A DNA stretch of 51,548 nucleotides from JAGWRA01 sp035534615. GTDB taxonomy: Bacteria > Acidobacteriota > Vicinamibacteria > Vicinamibacterales > CAVVIG01. The DNA is taken from assembly GCA_035534615.1 (NCBI GenBank), contig DATLRO010000002.1:1-51548 (forward strand). The letters run 5' to 3'. Positions within the stretch are counted from its first letter, which is position 1. Each line of letters starts with the position of its first letter. Positions 7,549-17,136 of the stretch are shown piece after piece. Under the pieces are notes generated by a model, which worked only from the letters and a program-made list of their open reading frames with translations, was not told where the DNA came from and searched no databases. The position numbers were made by a program, and so were the translations under genes.

Positions 7549-9330
7549 TCAGACCTCGCCGGCGACCGCCGCCGCCCCCGCCCGCCGCCGGGCCAGCACG
7601 TCCAGCAGGCGGCGCTCGATCGCTTCGACCGTCGGCAGGCGCAGCGCTTCCCGGGCCACGCGCCGCATCTCGTCCACCCGGATGTCCTGCAGCAGCTGGC
7701 GGGCGGTCGGGATCGCGGTCGGGGTCATGCTGAATTCGCGAAGACCGAGCCCGACGAGCAGCGCCAGCAGCGAGGGATCCGACGCCATCTCCCCGCACAG
7801 GGACAGCGGGATGCCGCGGCGCCCGGCCGCCCGGCGGACCAGCGCCACCAGCCGCAGGATGGCCGGGTGCAGCGGCTCGTAGAGCCGGGAGACCCGCTCG
7901 TCCGCGCGGTCGACCGCCAGGCAGTACTGGATCAGATCGTTGGTGCCGATGGTGAAGAACGCCGCTTCGCGCGCCAGCAGATCGGCGGTGTAGGCGGCCG
8001 CGGGCACCTCGATCATCACGCCGATCGGCACGTCGATCGGTCTCTCGCCGCGGGCGACCAGCTCGGCGGCCGCCTCGGCGACGATCTCGCGCGCTTCGCG
8101 CAGCTGCTCCACGCCCGAGACGAACGGAAACATGATGCGCAGGTGCCCGTGCCGTGCCGCGCGCAGCAGCGCGCGAAGCTGGGTCCGGAACAGCTCGCGC
8201 CGGGTGAGGCTCAGTCGGAGGCCCCGCAGCCCCATCGGACCGCCGCGGCCGACCGCCCAGCCTCGTCCCGGCCCGCGCCTGGCCCGGTTGACCAGCTGCT
8301 CTTCGTCGACGTCGAACGTCCGGATGGTCACCGGCGCGGGCGCCATCCCCTCGAGGAGGTGCCGGTAGACCTCGTACTGCCGATCTTCGTCGATCGAATC
8401 CTCGAGCGTCTCGGCCAGCAGGAACTCCGACCGGTAGAGCCCGATCCCTTCGGCCCCCGACGCGCGCGCGGCCGCCAGATCGGCCGGAAACTCGATGTTC
8501 GCCTCCAGGCGGATGGCCACGCCGTCGGCGGTCACGGCCGGCCCGCTTCGTCCGCCCGTCCGGACCGGGCCGGCGACCGGGCGGCTGGCGAGCCGGGTCA
8601 GCACCGCGTCCAGCGCCTCCTGCGGCGGCTCGCTGGTGACCTCGCCGGCGGTGCCGTCCACGATCACCATCGCGCCGGCCTGGATGCGGGCGCTGGCATC
8701 GTGCAGGCCGACGACGGCCGGAACGTCGAGCGAGCGGGCGAGGATGGCGGTGTGGTACGTCGGGCTGCCGGCGTCGGTGACGAACCCGCTGATCCTGGTC
8801 CAGTCCACCTGGGCCGCCATCGACGGCGTCAGCTCGTCGCAGACGAGGACGCACGGCCCGTCAATCGACCGGAGCAGGTCGCCGGGCGTCGTCTGCCCGT
8901 GACGCAGGTTCATCTGCAGGCGGCCGATCACGTCCGCCACGTCCCCCTTGCGCTCCCGGAGGTAGGGGTCCTCGATGGTGTCGAAGATGGCGGCCATGTC
9001 CTCGAAGACCTGCTGGACGGCCCACTCCGCGTTGACGCGCCGCGTGCGGACGAGCGATTCCGCCCGCGCCATCAGCATCGGATCGTCCAGCATCAGCAGC
9101 TGCGCGTCGAACAGCGTCGCCAGCTCGGCGCCGCCGGCTTCGGCGACGCGGGCGCGGATCTCCTGCAGCTGGTGGTGCGACCGTTCCCGCGCGTCGGCGA
9201 GCGCCGCCAGTTCCCGGTCGACCTGGCCGGCCGCGATCCGGAAGCGGATCGCCTGGGTCCCCTGGATGATCACGACGGCGCGGCCGGCGGCCACGCCGCC
9301 CGACACGCCGAGGCCCGTCAATCGCTGCAT
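7549..9330 (-). CDS. ptsI: PTS phosphoenolpyruvate-protein phosphotransferase (Enzyme I)
   Basis: Cytoplasmic Enzyme I, 593 aa, transfers phosphate from PEP to HPr. The N-terminal HPr-binding and phospho-His domains lead to the active-site loop DAGSPTYHTAILARS with His193, corresponding to the catalytic His of EI. The PEP-binding TIM barrel has GIGLYRSEFL, the FPFVSGVEQL region and the C-terminal LCGEMASD loop with its catalytic Cys. The loop around the His reads GSPTYH rather than the GGRTSH of E. coli. The start overlaps the end of ptsH by 13 bases. With HPr, EIIA-Man and HprK upstream but no permease, the likely job is regulation rather than sugar uptake. Confidence 0.95.
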   Translation of the reverse strand: MQRLTGLGVSGGVAAGRAVVIIQGTQAIRFRIAAGQVDRELAALADARERSHHQLQEIRARVAEAGGAELATLFDAQLLMLDDPMLMARAESLVRTRRVNAEWAVQQVFEDMAAIFDTIEDPYLRERKGDVADVIGRLQMNLRHGQTTPGDLLRSIDGPCVLVCDELTPSMAAQVDWTRISGFVTDAGSPTYHTAILARSLDVPAVVGLHDASARIQAGAMVIVDGTAGEVTSEPPQEALDAVLTRLASRPVAGPVRTGGRSGPAVTADGVAIRLEANIEFPADLAAARASGAEGIGLYRSEFLLAETLEDSIDEDRQYEVYRHLLEGMAPAPVTIRTFDVDEEQLVNRARRGPGRGWAVGRGGPMGLRGLRLSLTRRELFRTQLRALLRAARHGHLRIMFPFVSGVEQLREAREIVAEAAAELVARGERPIDVPIGVMIEVPAAAYTADLLAREAAFFTIGTNDLIQYCLAVDRADERVSRLYEPLHPAILRLVALVRRAAGRRGIPLSLCGEMASDPSLLALLVGLGLREFSMTPTAIPTARQLLQDIRVDEMRRVAREALRLPTVEAIERRLLDVLARRRAGAAAVAGEV

Positions 9331-9596
9331 CGTCCCTCACCCAGCCCCGACTCCACGAGTGCGCACAGGGCGTCGACCGCCGCGCGCTCATCGGTGCCGT
9401 CGGCGGCAATCGTCAGCGTCGTGCCGCGGGACGCGGCCAGCAGCAGCACGCCCATGATGCTCTTGCCGTCCATGACCCGCCCGTCGCGCGCGACGTGGAT
9501 CTGCGACTGGTAGCGCGTCGCCAGGTGGACGAACTTCGCAGCCGCCCGCGCGTGCATCCCGAGCCGGTTGCTCACCATCACGGCGCGCGACGTCAT
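9318..9596 (-). CDS. ptsH: PTS phosphocarrier protein HPr
   Basis: HPr, 92 aa, small cytoplasmic phosphocarrier. His15, in NRLGMHARAAAKFV, is the site phosphorylated by Enzyme I. Ser46, in DGKSIMGVL, is the HprK target and sits at exactly the classical number. Both sites intact means the protein can serve in the EI relay and in the Ser-phosphorylation switch. It overlaps the upstream EIIA gene by 4 bases (ATGA) and ptsI by 13 bases, so translation is tightly coupled. Confidence 0.96.
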   Translation of the reverse strand: MTSRAVMVSNRLGMHARAAAKFVHLATRYQSQIHVARDGRVMDGKSIMGVLLLAASRGTTLTIAADGTDERAAVDALCALVESGLGEGRCSD

Positions 9597-10108
9597 GCCC
9601 CGGGTCCCGGCTCGGCCCGCTCGGCCCGGGGCGCGTCGTCCGCCTTCTCGGATCGACCGGCGCGATCGCTCTTCTCCCCGCGCAGCAGGTCGGACGCCAC
9701 CCAGATGGCGTTCCTGCCGTGATCGCGCATGTCGCGCGCGACCGCGAGCAGGTCGCCCGACGTCCGCAGTTCGGCCAGCTTGATCAGCATCGGCAGGTTG
9801 ACGCCGGTCAGCACCTCGACCCGGTCGGTCTCGAGCAGGGTGATCGCCAGGTTCGCCGGCGTCCCGCCGAACATGTCGGTGAGCACCAGCACGCCCTTCG
9901 GCCCGTCGACCCGCCGGATCGCCTCGGCAATCTCCTGCCGCGCGTCGCCGACCTCGTCGTGCCAGCCGATGGAGACCGCCACGAACCGCGGCAGGTCGCC
10001 CACGATGGTCTCCGCCGCGTTCAGCAGTTCGGTCGCCAGCTGGCCGTGCGTGACGACCACCACGCCGATCGCCCCCGCCTGCGCCTCCGATGCCTCCGGT
10101 CCAGTCAC
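9593..10108 (-). CDS. PTS EIIA component, mannose family
   Basis: 171-aa protein of the EIIA-Man fold. The phosphorylated His is in VVVVTHGQLA (His21). VLVLTDMFGGTPANLA and VEVLTGVNLPML are family signatures. The C-terminal 25 residues are an Arg/Glu/Ala-rich tail beyond the domain. No EIIB, EIIC or EIID partner is encoded in the window, so this EIIA probably acts as a regulatory end-point, as proposed for PTS loci in deltaproteobacteria and acidobacteria. It lies 16 bases after rapZ. Confidence 0.92.
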   Translation of the reverse strand: MTGPEASEAQAGAIGVVVVTHGQLATELLNAAETIVGDLPRFVAVSIGWHDEVGDARQEIAEAIRRVDGPKGVLVLTDMFGGTPANLAITLLETDRVEVLTGVNLPMLIKLAELRTSGDLLAVARDMRDHGRNAIWVASDLLRGEKSDRAGRSEKADDAPRAERAEPGPGA

Positions 10109-10124
10109 GCCCGCCCTGCCTCCC

Positions 10125-11099
10125 TCACTGCTCGAGCAGCATGTCGCGATGCCGCAGCCGCACCCGGACCCCGGTCAGGTCGCTCAGCGCCCGCCGGACC
10201 GCCTCGGCCACCACGACCGACCGGTGGCGGCCGCCGGTGCACCCGATCGCGACCGTCAGATAGGCCTTCCCTTCCCGCACGTACTGCGGCACGACGTACC
10301 GCAGGTAGTCGATCAGCCGCGCGATGAACTCCCGCGTCCCCTCGTCGCGCTCCATGTACCGCACGACCGCGCGATCGCGTCCGGTCCGCTTCTTCAGGCT
10401 GGGGACGAAATGCGGGTTCGGCAGGCAACGGACGTCGAACACGAGGTCGGCGTCGACCGGCAGGCCGTGCTTGAAGCCGAAGCTGAGGAGCGTCAGCGCC
10501 ATGCCGGGGCGCCGCGATTGCGGGGCGCCCGACAGGCGCTGGAACAGCCGCCGCAGCTCGTGCACGGTCATGCTCGACGTGTCGACGATCGCGTCCGCCA
10601 TGGCGCGGATGGCGCCCAGCCGCCGCCGCTCCTCGTGGATCCCCTCGCGCACCGATCGGCCCCGGGCCAGCGGGTGCGGGCGGCGGGACTCGCTGAAGCG
10701 CCGCATGATCGTCGCGTCGCCCGCCTCGAGGAAGATCAGCATCGGCTTGGGCGGGCCCGCGCGGCGCAGCTGCCGGAGCACGGTCGGAAACCGTGACAGG
10801 AACGTCCGCTCGCGGACGTCGGCGGTGACCGCGATCTTCGAGATCTCGGAGCCGGCGCGGCGGCTCAGCCGGACGAGCGTCGGGATCAGCGTCGTCGGCA
10901 TGTTGTCGACGCAGAAGTACCCGAGATCCTCCAGCGCGCGCATCGCCTGGGACTTGCCCGACCCGGACAGTCCCGTCAGGATCACGAAGCGCACGTCGCC
11001 CACCGGCCGTCTGGCCCGCGTCCCGCCCGCCTTCGCGGCCGCGGCGCCGCGCGCCCGCCTACGAGTCGTCGGCCGCGTCCGTCGCGTCGATGTCGTCAT
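10125..11099 (-). CDS. rapZ: RapZ-family nucleotide-binding protein
   Basis: P-loop protein, known in enterobacteria as an RNase E adapter controlling GlmS synthesis and present elsewhere as YvcJ/RapZ. The product is 324 aa as annotated. Walker A is GLSGSGKSQAMRAL (about 43-56), followed by LGYFCVDNMPTTL. The C-terminal RNA/metabolite-binding domain has the signature VAIGCTGGRHRSV. The first 35 residues are very basic and not family-conserved. Starting at 11099 gives a 41-base overlap with hprK; GTG codons at 11003 or 10994 would remove it and give the usual family length. The start is therefore uncertain. Linkage with hprK and PTS genes is common. Confidence 0.9.
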   Translation of the reverse strand: MTTSTRRTRPTTRRRARGAAAAKAGGTRARRPVGDVRFVILTGLSGSGKSQAMRALEDLGYFCVDNMPTTLIPTLVRLSRRAGSEISKIAVTADVRERTFLSRFPTVLRQLRRAGPPKPMLIFLEAGDATIMRRFSESRRPHPLARGRSVREGIHEERRRLGAIRAMADAIVDTSSMTVHELRRLFQRLSGAPQSRRPGMALTLLSFGFKHGLPVDADLVFDVRCLPNPHFVPSLKKRTGRDRAVVRYMERDEGTREFIARLIDYLRYVVPQYVREGKAYLTVAIGCTGGRHRSVVVAEAVRRALSDLTGVRVRLRHRDMLLEQ

Positions 11100-12057
11100 C
11101 CGATTCGTCAGCCTCCGCCAGCAGGCGCGCGTCCAGGCGCGCCGCCAGCTCGCGCGCGGCGTGATGCCCGCGCGCCCGCAGGAGCTGGTTGCGCGCCGCC
11201 ACCTCGACCAGGATCGCGATGTTGCGCCCGGGCGCCACCGGCATGCGCACGAGCGGCACGTTCAGCCCCAGGATCTCGAAATGCGCATCGTCCAGGCCGA
11301 GCCGGTCGTAGTCCTCGGCCACGTCCCAGCGTTCGAGCCGGACGACGAACTCGATCCGCTTCGCCGACCGAATCGAGGCGATGCCGAACAGCTCCTTCAC
11401 GTTGATCACGCCGAGCCCCCGCAGCTCCATGTGGTGCCGGGTCAGCTCCGGGCAGGTCCCGATGAGAATCGTCTCCGCGCGGCGCCGCACCTCCACCGCG
11501 TCGTCGGCCACGAGACGATGGCCCCGGACGATCAGGTCGAGCGCGCACTCGCTCTTGCCGATGCCGCTCTCGCCGACGATGAGCACGCCGAGGCCCAGCA
11601 CGTCGAGCAGCACGCCATGCAGCGTCTCGCGCTCGGCCAGCCGATCGTCCAGGAGCGCGCTCAGCTTCGCGATGGCGTCCGGCGTCGGCAGGCGGGTCGA
11701 CAGAACCGGCAGGGCGGCGCGCTCGGCCTCGACGATCAGCTCGGGCACCACCTGAAAGCCGCCGGTGATCAGGATGCAGGGGAGGTCGTGCCCGAACATC
11801 CGCTGCAGCGCCGCCACCCGGCCGTCCGGGGCCAGCCCCTCCAGGTACCGCACTTCGCTCTCGCCGAAGATCAGGACCCGCCCCTCCCGCAGGTACGCGT
11901 CGAAGCCGGCGAGCGCGAGACCGGTCTTCTGGATGTGGGGGCTGGTGACCAGGCGCGCGAGCCCGTCGGCGCCGGCCAGCAGATCGAGCGGGAGGCCTGG
12001 CGCGTCGGGGCGGCTGCGGAGGAGGGCGGAAACGGTGACGCCCGCAGGCGAAGTCAT
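11059..12057 (-). CDS. hprK: HPr kinase/phosphorylase
   Basis: Bifunctional enzyme that phosphorylates and dephosphorylates Ser46 of HPr according to metabolic state. The product is 332 aa. The N-terminal domain (about 1-135) is followed by the catalytic domain with P-loop GESGIGKS (162-169), the phosphorylase/kinase region GHRLVADDAVEV, and the HprK family signature MELRGLGVINVKELFG. The C-terminal tail is Asp/Ala-rich (ESDDDIDATDAADDS) and overlaps rapZ. It lies 43 bases downstream of hpf. The presence of Ser46 in the HPr of the same operon supports a working pair. Confidence 0.95.
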   Translation of the reverse strand: MTSPAGVTVSALLRSRPDAPGLPLDLLAGADGLARLVTSPHIQKTGLALAGFDAYLREGRVLIFGESEVRYLEGLAPDGRVAALQRMFGHDLPCILITGGFQVVPELIVEAERAALPVLSTRLPTPDAIAKLSALLDDRLAERETLHGVLLDVLGLGVLIVGESGIGKSECALDLIVRGHRLVADDAVEVRRRAETILIGTCPELTRHHMELRGLGVINVKELFGIASIRSAKRIEFVVRLERWDVAEDYDRLGLDDAHFEILGLNVPLVRMPVAPGRNIAILVEVAARNQLLRARGHHAARELAARLDARLLAEADESDDDIDATDAADDS

Positions 12058-12100
12058 CGCGGTATCGGCACGTGGACGAACATCAGCCGGGCGGCGGGCC

Positions 12101-12646
12101 TCAGCCTTCCGGCTCGATCAGGCCCAGATCGCCGTCGGGGCGGCGATAGAGCACGTTGATGGTTTCGGTCGTGGCGTTGCGGAACACGATCACGGCGCCG
12201 CGCCGCCCGTCGACTTCGAGCGCGGCCTCTTCGACGCTCATCGGCTTGACCAGGTACCGGGACGCCCGGACGATGCGCGGTCCGGGCGCCGGTTCCGCGC
12301 CGCCGCCGTCCGGCGGCGCCGGGGCGGGCGCCGTCCGGGACGCGCCGCGCCGCTTGAGGCTCTCGCGCTTGCCCTTGAGCTTCTGCGCCTGCCGCTCGAG
12401 CTTCTCGGTCACCTCGGTGAGCGACGCATCCCAGCTGTCGGCGGCGGCGACGCCGTGCAGGAACCGGTCGCCGCGCGCGTGCAGCGTGACGTCCGTCCGG
12501 TACCGGAAGCGCTCCTTGGTGAGCACCACCTGGGCGGACACCAGGGTCTCGTTGAGCATGCGCGTGAGGCCCGCCAGCCGGCGGTCCACCAGCCGGCGCA
12601 GCGTCGGCGTGATCTCCACGTGTCGTCCCGTCAACTCGAGTCGCAT
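12101..12646 (-). CDS. hpf: Long-form ribosome hibernation promoting factor
   Basis: 181-aa HPF. The N-terminal S30AE domain (about 1-100, starting MRLELTGRHVEITPTLRRLV, with the basic RQAQKLKGKRESLKRR helix) binds the 30S decoding region. A Pro/Ala/Gly linker leads to a C-terminal dimerisation domain (about 130-181, VKPMSVEEAALEVDGRRG and NVLYRRPDGDLGLIEPEG). Long HPF alone can form inactive 100S ribosome dimers in known bacteria. The ATG at 12646 follows rpoN by 26 bases, and hprK follows. In many diderms ptsN sits between hpf and hprK; here it is absent. Confidence 0.95.
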   Translation of the reverse strand: MRLELTGRHVEITPTLRRLVDRRLAGLTRMLNETLVSAQVVLTKERFRYRTDVTLHARGDRFLHGVAAADSWDASLTEVTEKLERQAQKLKGKRESLKRRGASRTAPAPAPPDGGGAEPAPGPRIVRASRYLVKPMSVEEAALEVDGRRGAVIVFRNATTETINVLYRRPDGDLGLIEPEG

Positions 12647-12672
12647 GACTGCCCCGCTGCGCGCCGAACCGA

Positions 12673-14094
12673 TCAGTACAGGACCTTGCGCTGGTTCGAC
12701 GTCGGAATCTTGAGTTCCTCGCGGTACTTCGCGATCGTGCGCCGCGCCAGGACGAGCCCCTCGCGCTGCAGGATGCTCACGATCTTCGAATCGCTCAGCG
12801 GCTTCCGCGGGTCCTCGCTGTCGATGATCTTCCGGATCCGCTGCTTGATCGTCACCGACGAGACGCTCTCGCCGTACGAGCTGCTGATCCCGCTGTGGAA
12901 GAAGTACTTCATCTCGAACACGCCCTGGGGCGTGTGCATGTACTTGTTGGTGACGACCCGGCTGACGGTCGACTCGTGCATGCCGATGTCGTTCGCCACG
13001 TCGCGCAGGACCAGCGGCCGCAGGTGCTCGATGCCGCGGTCCAGGAAGTCGCGCTGGAAGTTGATGATGCTGGTCGCGACCTTGTGGATCGTCTTCTGGC
13101 GCTGCTCCACCGACTTGATCAGCCACAGCGCCGAGCGGAACTTGTCCTTCACGTACGCGCGGGTCTCGTCGCTGTTGCCCGCGTTCTTGTCGAGCAGCCG
13201 GCGGTAGACCGGGCTGATGCGCAGCTGCGGCAGCCCCTCCTCGTTCAGCGCCGCGACGTACTGATCTTCGACCTTCACCACGTACACGTCGGGGATCACG
13301 TAGTGCGACTGCGAGGGGTTCAGCCGGCTTCCCGGCTTCGGATCGAGGTGCCGGATGACCTCGATGTGCTCCTTGAGATCGTCGACCGACAGCCCCAGCT
13401 TCCGCGCGATCTCCGGCACCTGATGGTTCTGCAGCAGCTTCATGTGCTCGGCGATGATCTTCTCCGTGGGCGTCCCTTCGAGGCCCAGGTGCCGGACCTG
13501 CAGCAGCAGGCATTCCTGCAGGTCGCGCGCCGCCACGCCGATCGGATCGAAGCTCTGCACGAGCCGGAGCGCGCGCTCCACGTCGCTCATCGGCCACGGC
13601 CCCATCGCCGCAATCTCGTCGAAGGAGGCGACCAGATAGCCGTCCTCGTCCAGGTTGCCGATGATCGCGCTGCCGATCTCCCGCATCCGGTCGTCGTCGG
13701 TCTGCAGCGAGAGCTGCCACATCAGGTGGTCGGCCAGCGAGCTCGAGGTCGACAGCGTATTCTCGATCGGCGGGAGTTCCTTGACTTCCTGCGGGGTGTG
13801 GGGCCGGTAGCCGTCGTCCAGGTAGTCGCCGAAGAAGTACTCGTAATCCGAGTCGTCCCAGGTGTCCTTGTCGACCGCCGGAGCGGCCTCCGGCTTCTCC
13901 ACCGCCGCGGCGTCGGCCGGCTGCAGCTCCTCGGTCGGCACCTCCTCGAGCATCGGGTTCTCGACGACCTCCTGGTTGAGGAGGTCCGAGAGCTCGAGCG
14001 TCGACATCGGCAGCAGCTTGATGGCCTGCTGCAACGACGGCGTCAGAATCAGCTTCTGAACGAGCTTGGTGTGGAGCTTCTGCTGAATCGCCAT
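12673..14094 (-). CDS. rpoN: RNA polymerase sigma-54 factor
   Basis: 473-aa sigma-54, which directs RNA polymerase to -24/-12 promoters and needs AAA+ activators. Region I is Gln/Leu-rich (QKLILTPSLQQAIKLLPMS) and an acidic region II follows (about 50-90). The core-binding domain contains DLQECLLLQVRHLG and the HTH region contains MHESTVSRVVTNKY. The C-terminal RpoN box reads ARRTIAKYRE (450-459). All expected parts are present. It lies between lptB and hpf, the arrangement seen in many diderms. No AAA+ activator is encoded in the window, though an NtrY-like kinase is present at 29253-33305. Confidence 0.97.
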   Translation of the reverse strand: MAIQQKLHTKLVQKLILTPSLQQAIKLLPMSTLELSDLLNQEVVENPMLEEVPTEELQPADAAAVEKPEAAPAVDKDTWDDSDYEYFFGDYLDDGYRPHTPQEVKELPPIENTLSTSSSLADHLMWQLSLQTDDDRMREIGSAIIGNLDEDGYLVASFDEIAAMGPWPMSDVERALRLVQSFDPIGVAARDLQECLLLQVRHLGLEGTPTEKIIAEHMKLLQNHQVPEIARKLGLSVDDLKEHIEVIRHLDPKPGSRLNPSQSHYVIPDVYVVKVEDQYVAALNEEGLPQLRISPVYRRLLDKNAGNSDETRAYVKDKFRSALWLIKSVEQRQKTIHKVATSIINFQRDFLDRGIEHLRPLVLRDVANDIGMHESTVSRVVTNKYMHTPQGVFEMKYFFHSGISSSYGESVSSVTIKQRIRKIIDSEDPRKPLSDSKIVSILQREGLVLARRTIAKYREELKIPTSNQRKVLY

Positions 14095-14175
14095 GGCCGC
14101 ACATCAGAGGTCGGCGGGCCTGCCGGTGAACCGCCCGCGTCCCGGAGCGCCCTGGCGGCGCACCCTCGGTTCATC

Positions 14176-14901
<726 letters not shown>

Positions 14902-17043
14902 TCACTCGCCGCGCGGCCCCGAGCAGTTCCCACCGCTCTTGGTCTCGGTGCGGTACGCCCCGCCGCCGTCGACCAGAATCTTATCAGTCGCCTTGAAGAA
15001 AGTCAAAGTTTTCCCTAATGTTTTCCGGCATTCTTCGTCGATCTGCACCGGCGCCCCGGTCACCACGTACCGCTCGTCCTTCGCGAAATACGACAGCCGA
15101 TCGCCGGTCACCACACGGCCCGTCTGCCGCAGCGTGATGTGGTCGTACCCCTCCAGCCGCTCCACCTGATCGCCCCCCGCCGACAGATACAGCTCGATCC
15201 GATCCGCCGTCAGGTCCCCATCCGGGCCGTCCATGTGCGCGTCGGTCGTATACGTCGCCCGCCGCAGGCTGTCGTCGTACGCCAGATCGTGCGCGCTCGC
15301 GATGACCGTCGCCTTCTTCATCTTCTTCGTCTTGCTGTCCCGCTCGTCCATCCGCATGCTCGTCCGGACCGATCCCGAGGCGGTCAGATTGCCGGTCCGG
15401 TCGTCGATCACGATCGTGTCGCCCTGAATCGCCGTGTCCCCCTGCCAGAGCCGGGCGTGGCCCGAGTAGGTCGCGTGCGCCGCCGTCCCGTCGTACACCA
15501 GCTCCTCGCCGGTGACGTTCACCGGCTGGTCGGTCTTGAGGATCGCCGGCAGCCGGGGGGGCGCCCCGCCCGCCGTCCCCGACGCCGTCTCCGGATGCCC
15601 CGCCCCGGACGAGGCCCGCAGGACGCTGCGCACCTGGCCGGTGGCGGTCAGTTTCGGCCCGTCCGGCGTCAGCACGACCCGCGCCGCGTCGACGATCAGC
15701 CGCGGATCCGACACGTGCGGCTCGGTGTCGGGCGGCAGGCCGCCCGCCAGATCGACGACGCCCCGCACGACGTCGTACCGCGCCGTCGCCGACTGCGCCT
15801 CCATCTCCCCCTGCGCGAACCGGACCCCGCCGCCGAACCGCGCCTCGTGCACCGCCCCCAGACCGGGCGCCAGCGTGAGCTCCAGCCGCGCCGCCTTGGC
15901 AATGCGATCGCCGCCCGGCCGATGCTCCCGGTAGACCACGTGCCCGGTCAGCAGGGCCGCGCTCAGCCCCCGGGACGCCGTGCCGTTCGCCCCGAGATCG
16001 TCAGCCGTGATCGTCCGCGGCGGCGCGCCCGCTTCCGCCGGAAAATTCAGCGCCACCCGCCCCCGCCCGGTGAGCGCCGTCACCGTCGTGCCGTCGGGCG
16101 CCAGGCTGATGTTCAGGCTGTCGGCGCCGATCCGGCGCGGCTGCCCGGCCGCCTGACCCGCGATGTCCATCTCGGCGCCGCCGACGAGCGTCGCCTGCTG
16201 CAGTCCGCCGCCGCCGTCGGTCCGGTACTGCAGGTTCATGCTCTGCGCCGCGAGCCCCTCGAGCGAGCCGGCGCCGCCCGCGGCCCCTTCGATGTGCGAT
16301 CCGCCCTGCAGGTCCAGCTGCGACAGCCGCTTTTCGTCCGGCGTCAGGTAGGCCGTGCCCGATTCGGCCTGCACCGTGCGCCCGTCCCGGACCAGGCGCA
16401 CGCCCCCCTGGAACACCAGCATGTGCTGGCGCCGCAGGTATTCGGCCGATCCGGCCTGCAGGTTCGCGCCCCCCTGCCCGTGCGCGTCCGGCGCGATGTG
16501 AATGACGGCCTGCTTCAGCAGCGACAGGGTGTCGCTGTTCTTGTCGTAGGTCAGGCCGACGCTGCTGCCGCTCATGCGGCCCCGGCGGAACGTCGCCGCC
16601 CCCGGCGCCCGGACGAGGCCGTCGCCCTGCGTGTAGGTGGCCTGCTCCGCAGCCGCCTGGAGTCCGTCACTGACGGCCAGCCGGACGTCGCCGGTCAGCG
16701 TCACGCTGGAATGATCGTCGGTCAGCTGTCCCTGCCGGCCGGTCACCTGGAAATTCCGGCCGCCCCGGTCGTCGACCGTCACGGTCACTCCGTCCAGCCG
16801 GGTCGCCCCGCCGGTGAACGTCGACTGCCGCTGGTAGGCCACCCGGAACGTCTCGCGCGTCCCCTGAATCTGCGTGACCACGCCCGACGTGCTCTCGGCG
16901 ATCGCATTCGGGGCGACCGCCGGCATCGGCGCGGACGTCCCCGGCCGCGCCGCGTGGTGGTGCAGGGCGACCGCCACCACGATCGGCACGCTCAGCGTCA
17001 CCAGGCCCAGCAGCAGCCGGGCGCCTCGTCGCCAGCGGTTCAT
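14902..17043 (-). CDS. Fused LptC-LptA-type LPS transport protein
   Basis: 713-aa exported or membrane-anchored protein. An N-terminal hydrophobic segment (about 8-28, LLLGLVTLSVPIVVAVALHH) is followed by an LptC-like part (about 45-200, with VTVDDRGGRNFQVTGRQGQL and LTGDVRLAVSDG). A long middle of repeated beta strands follows. The C-terminal half is of the OstA/LptA type, with NVTGEELVYDGTAAHATYSG, LWQGDTAIQGDTIVIDD and TLRQTGRVVTGDRLSYFAKD. Separate LptC and LptA are each about 180-200 aa, so this is a fusion with extra OstA-like blades. It directly abuts lptB. Inference: it forms the periplasmic LPS bridge as a single polypeptide. The assignment of the middle third is weak. Confidence 0.82.
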   Translation of the reverse strand: MNRWRRGARLLLGLVTLSVPIVVAVALHHHAARPGTSAPMPAVAPNAIAESTSGVVTQIQGTRETFRVAYQRQSTFTGGATRLDGVTVTVDDRGGRNFQVTGRQGQLTDDHSSVTLTGDVRLAVSDGLQAAAEQATYTQGDGLVRAPGAATFRRGRMSGSSVGLTYDKNSDTLSLLKQAVIHIAPDAHGQGGANLQAGSAEYLRRQHMLVFQGGVRLVRDGRTVQAESGTAYLTPDEKRLSQLDLQGGSHIEGAAGGAGSLEGLAAQSMNLQYRTDGGGGLQQATLVGGAEMDIAGQAAGQPRRIGADSLNISLAPDGTTVTALTGRGRVALNFPAEAGAPPRTITADDLGANGTASRGLSAALLTGHVVYREHRPGGDRIAKAARLELTLAPGLGAVHEARFGGGVRFAQGEMEAQSATARYDVVRGVVDLAGGLPPDTEPHVSDPRLIVDAARVVLTPDGPKLTATGQVRSVLRASSGAGHPETASGTAGGAPPRLPAILKTDQPVNVTGEELVYDGTAAHATYSGHARLWQGDTAIQGDTIVIDDRTGNLTASGSVRTSMRMDERDSKTKKMKKATVIASAHDLAYDDSLRRATYTTDAHMDGPDGDLTADRIELYLSAGGDQVERLEGYDHITLRQTGRVVTGDRLSYFAKDERYVVTGAPVQIDEECRKTLGKTLTFFKATDKILVDGGGAYRTETKSGGNCSGPRGE

Positions 17044-17136
17044 AAGTGAAGAGCGGCGGCCGCGCCCCGCCCGGGACGCCCGCCTGTGTACAGGATACCT
17101 GACGTCGGGGCTTCGTGGAGGCGCCCGCGGCCCGGG

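Noticed and set aside
12647..14104. Long minus-strand frame upstream of and continuous with hpf
   Set aside because: It overlaps rpoN out of frame. The HPF domain begins at its own ATG at 12646.
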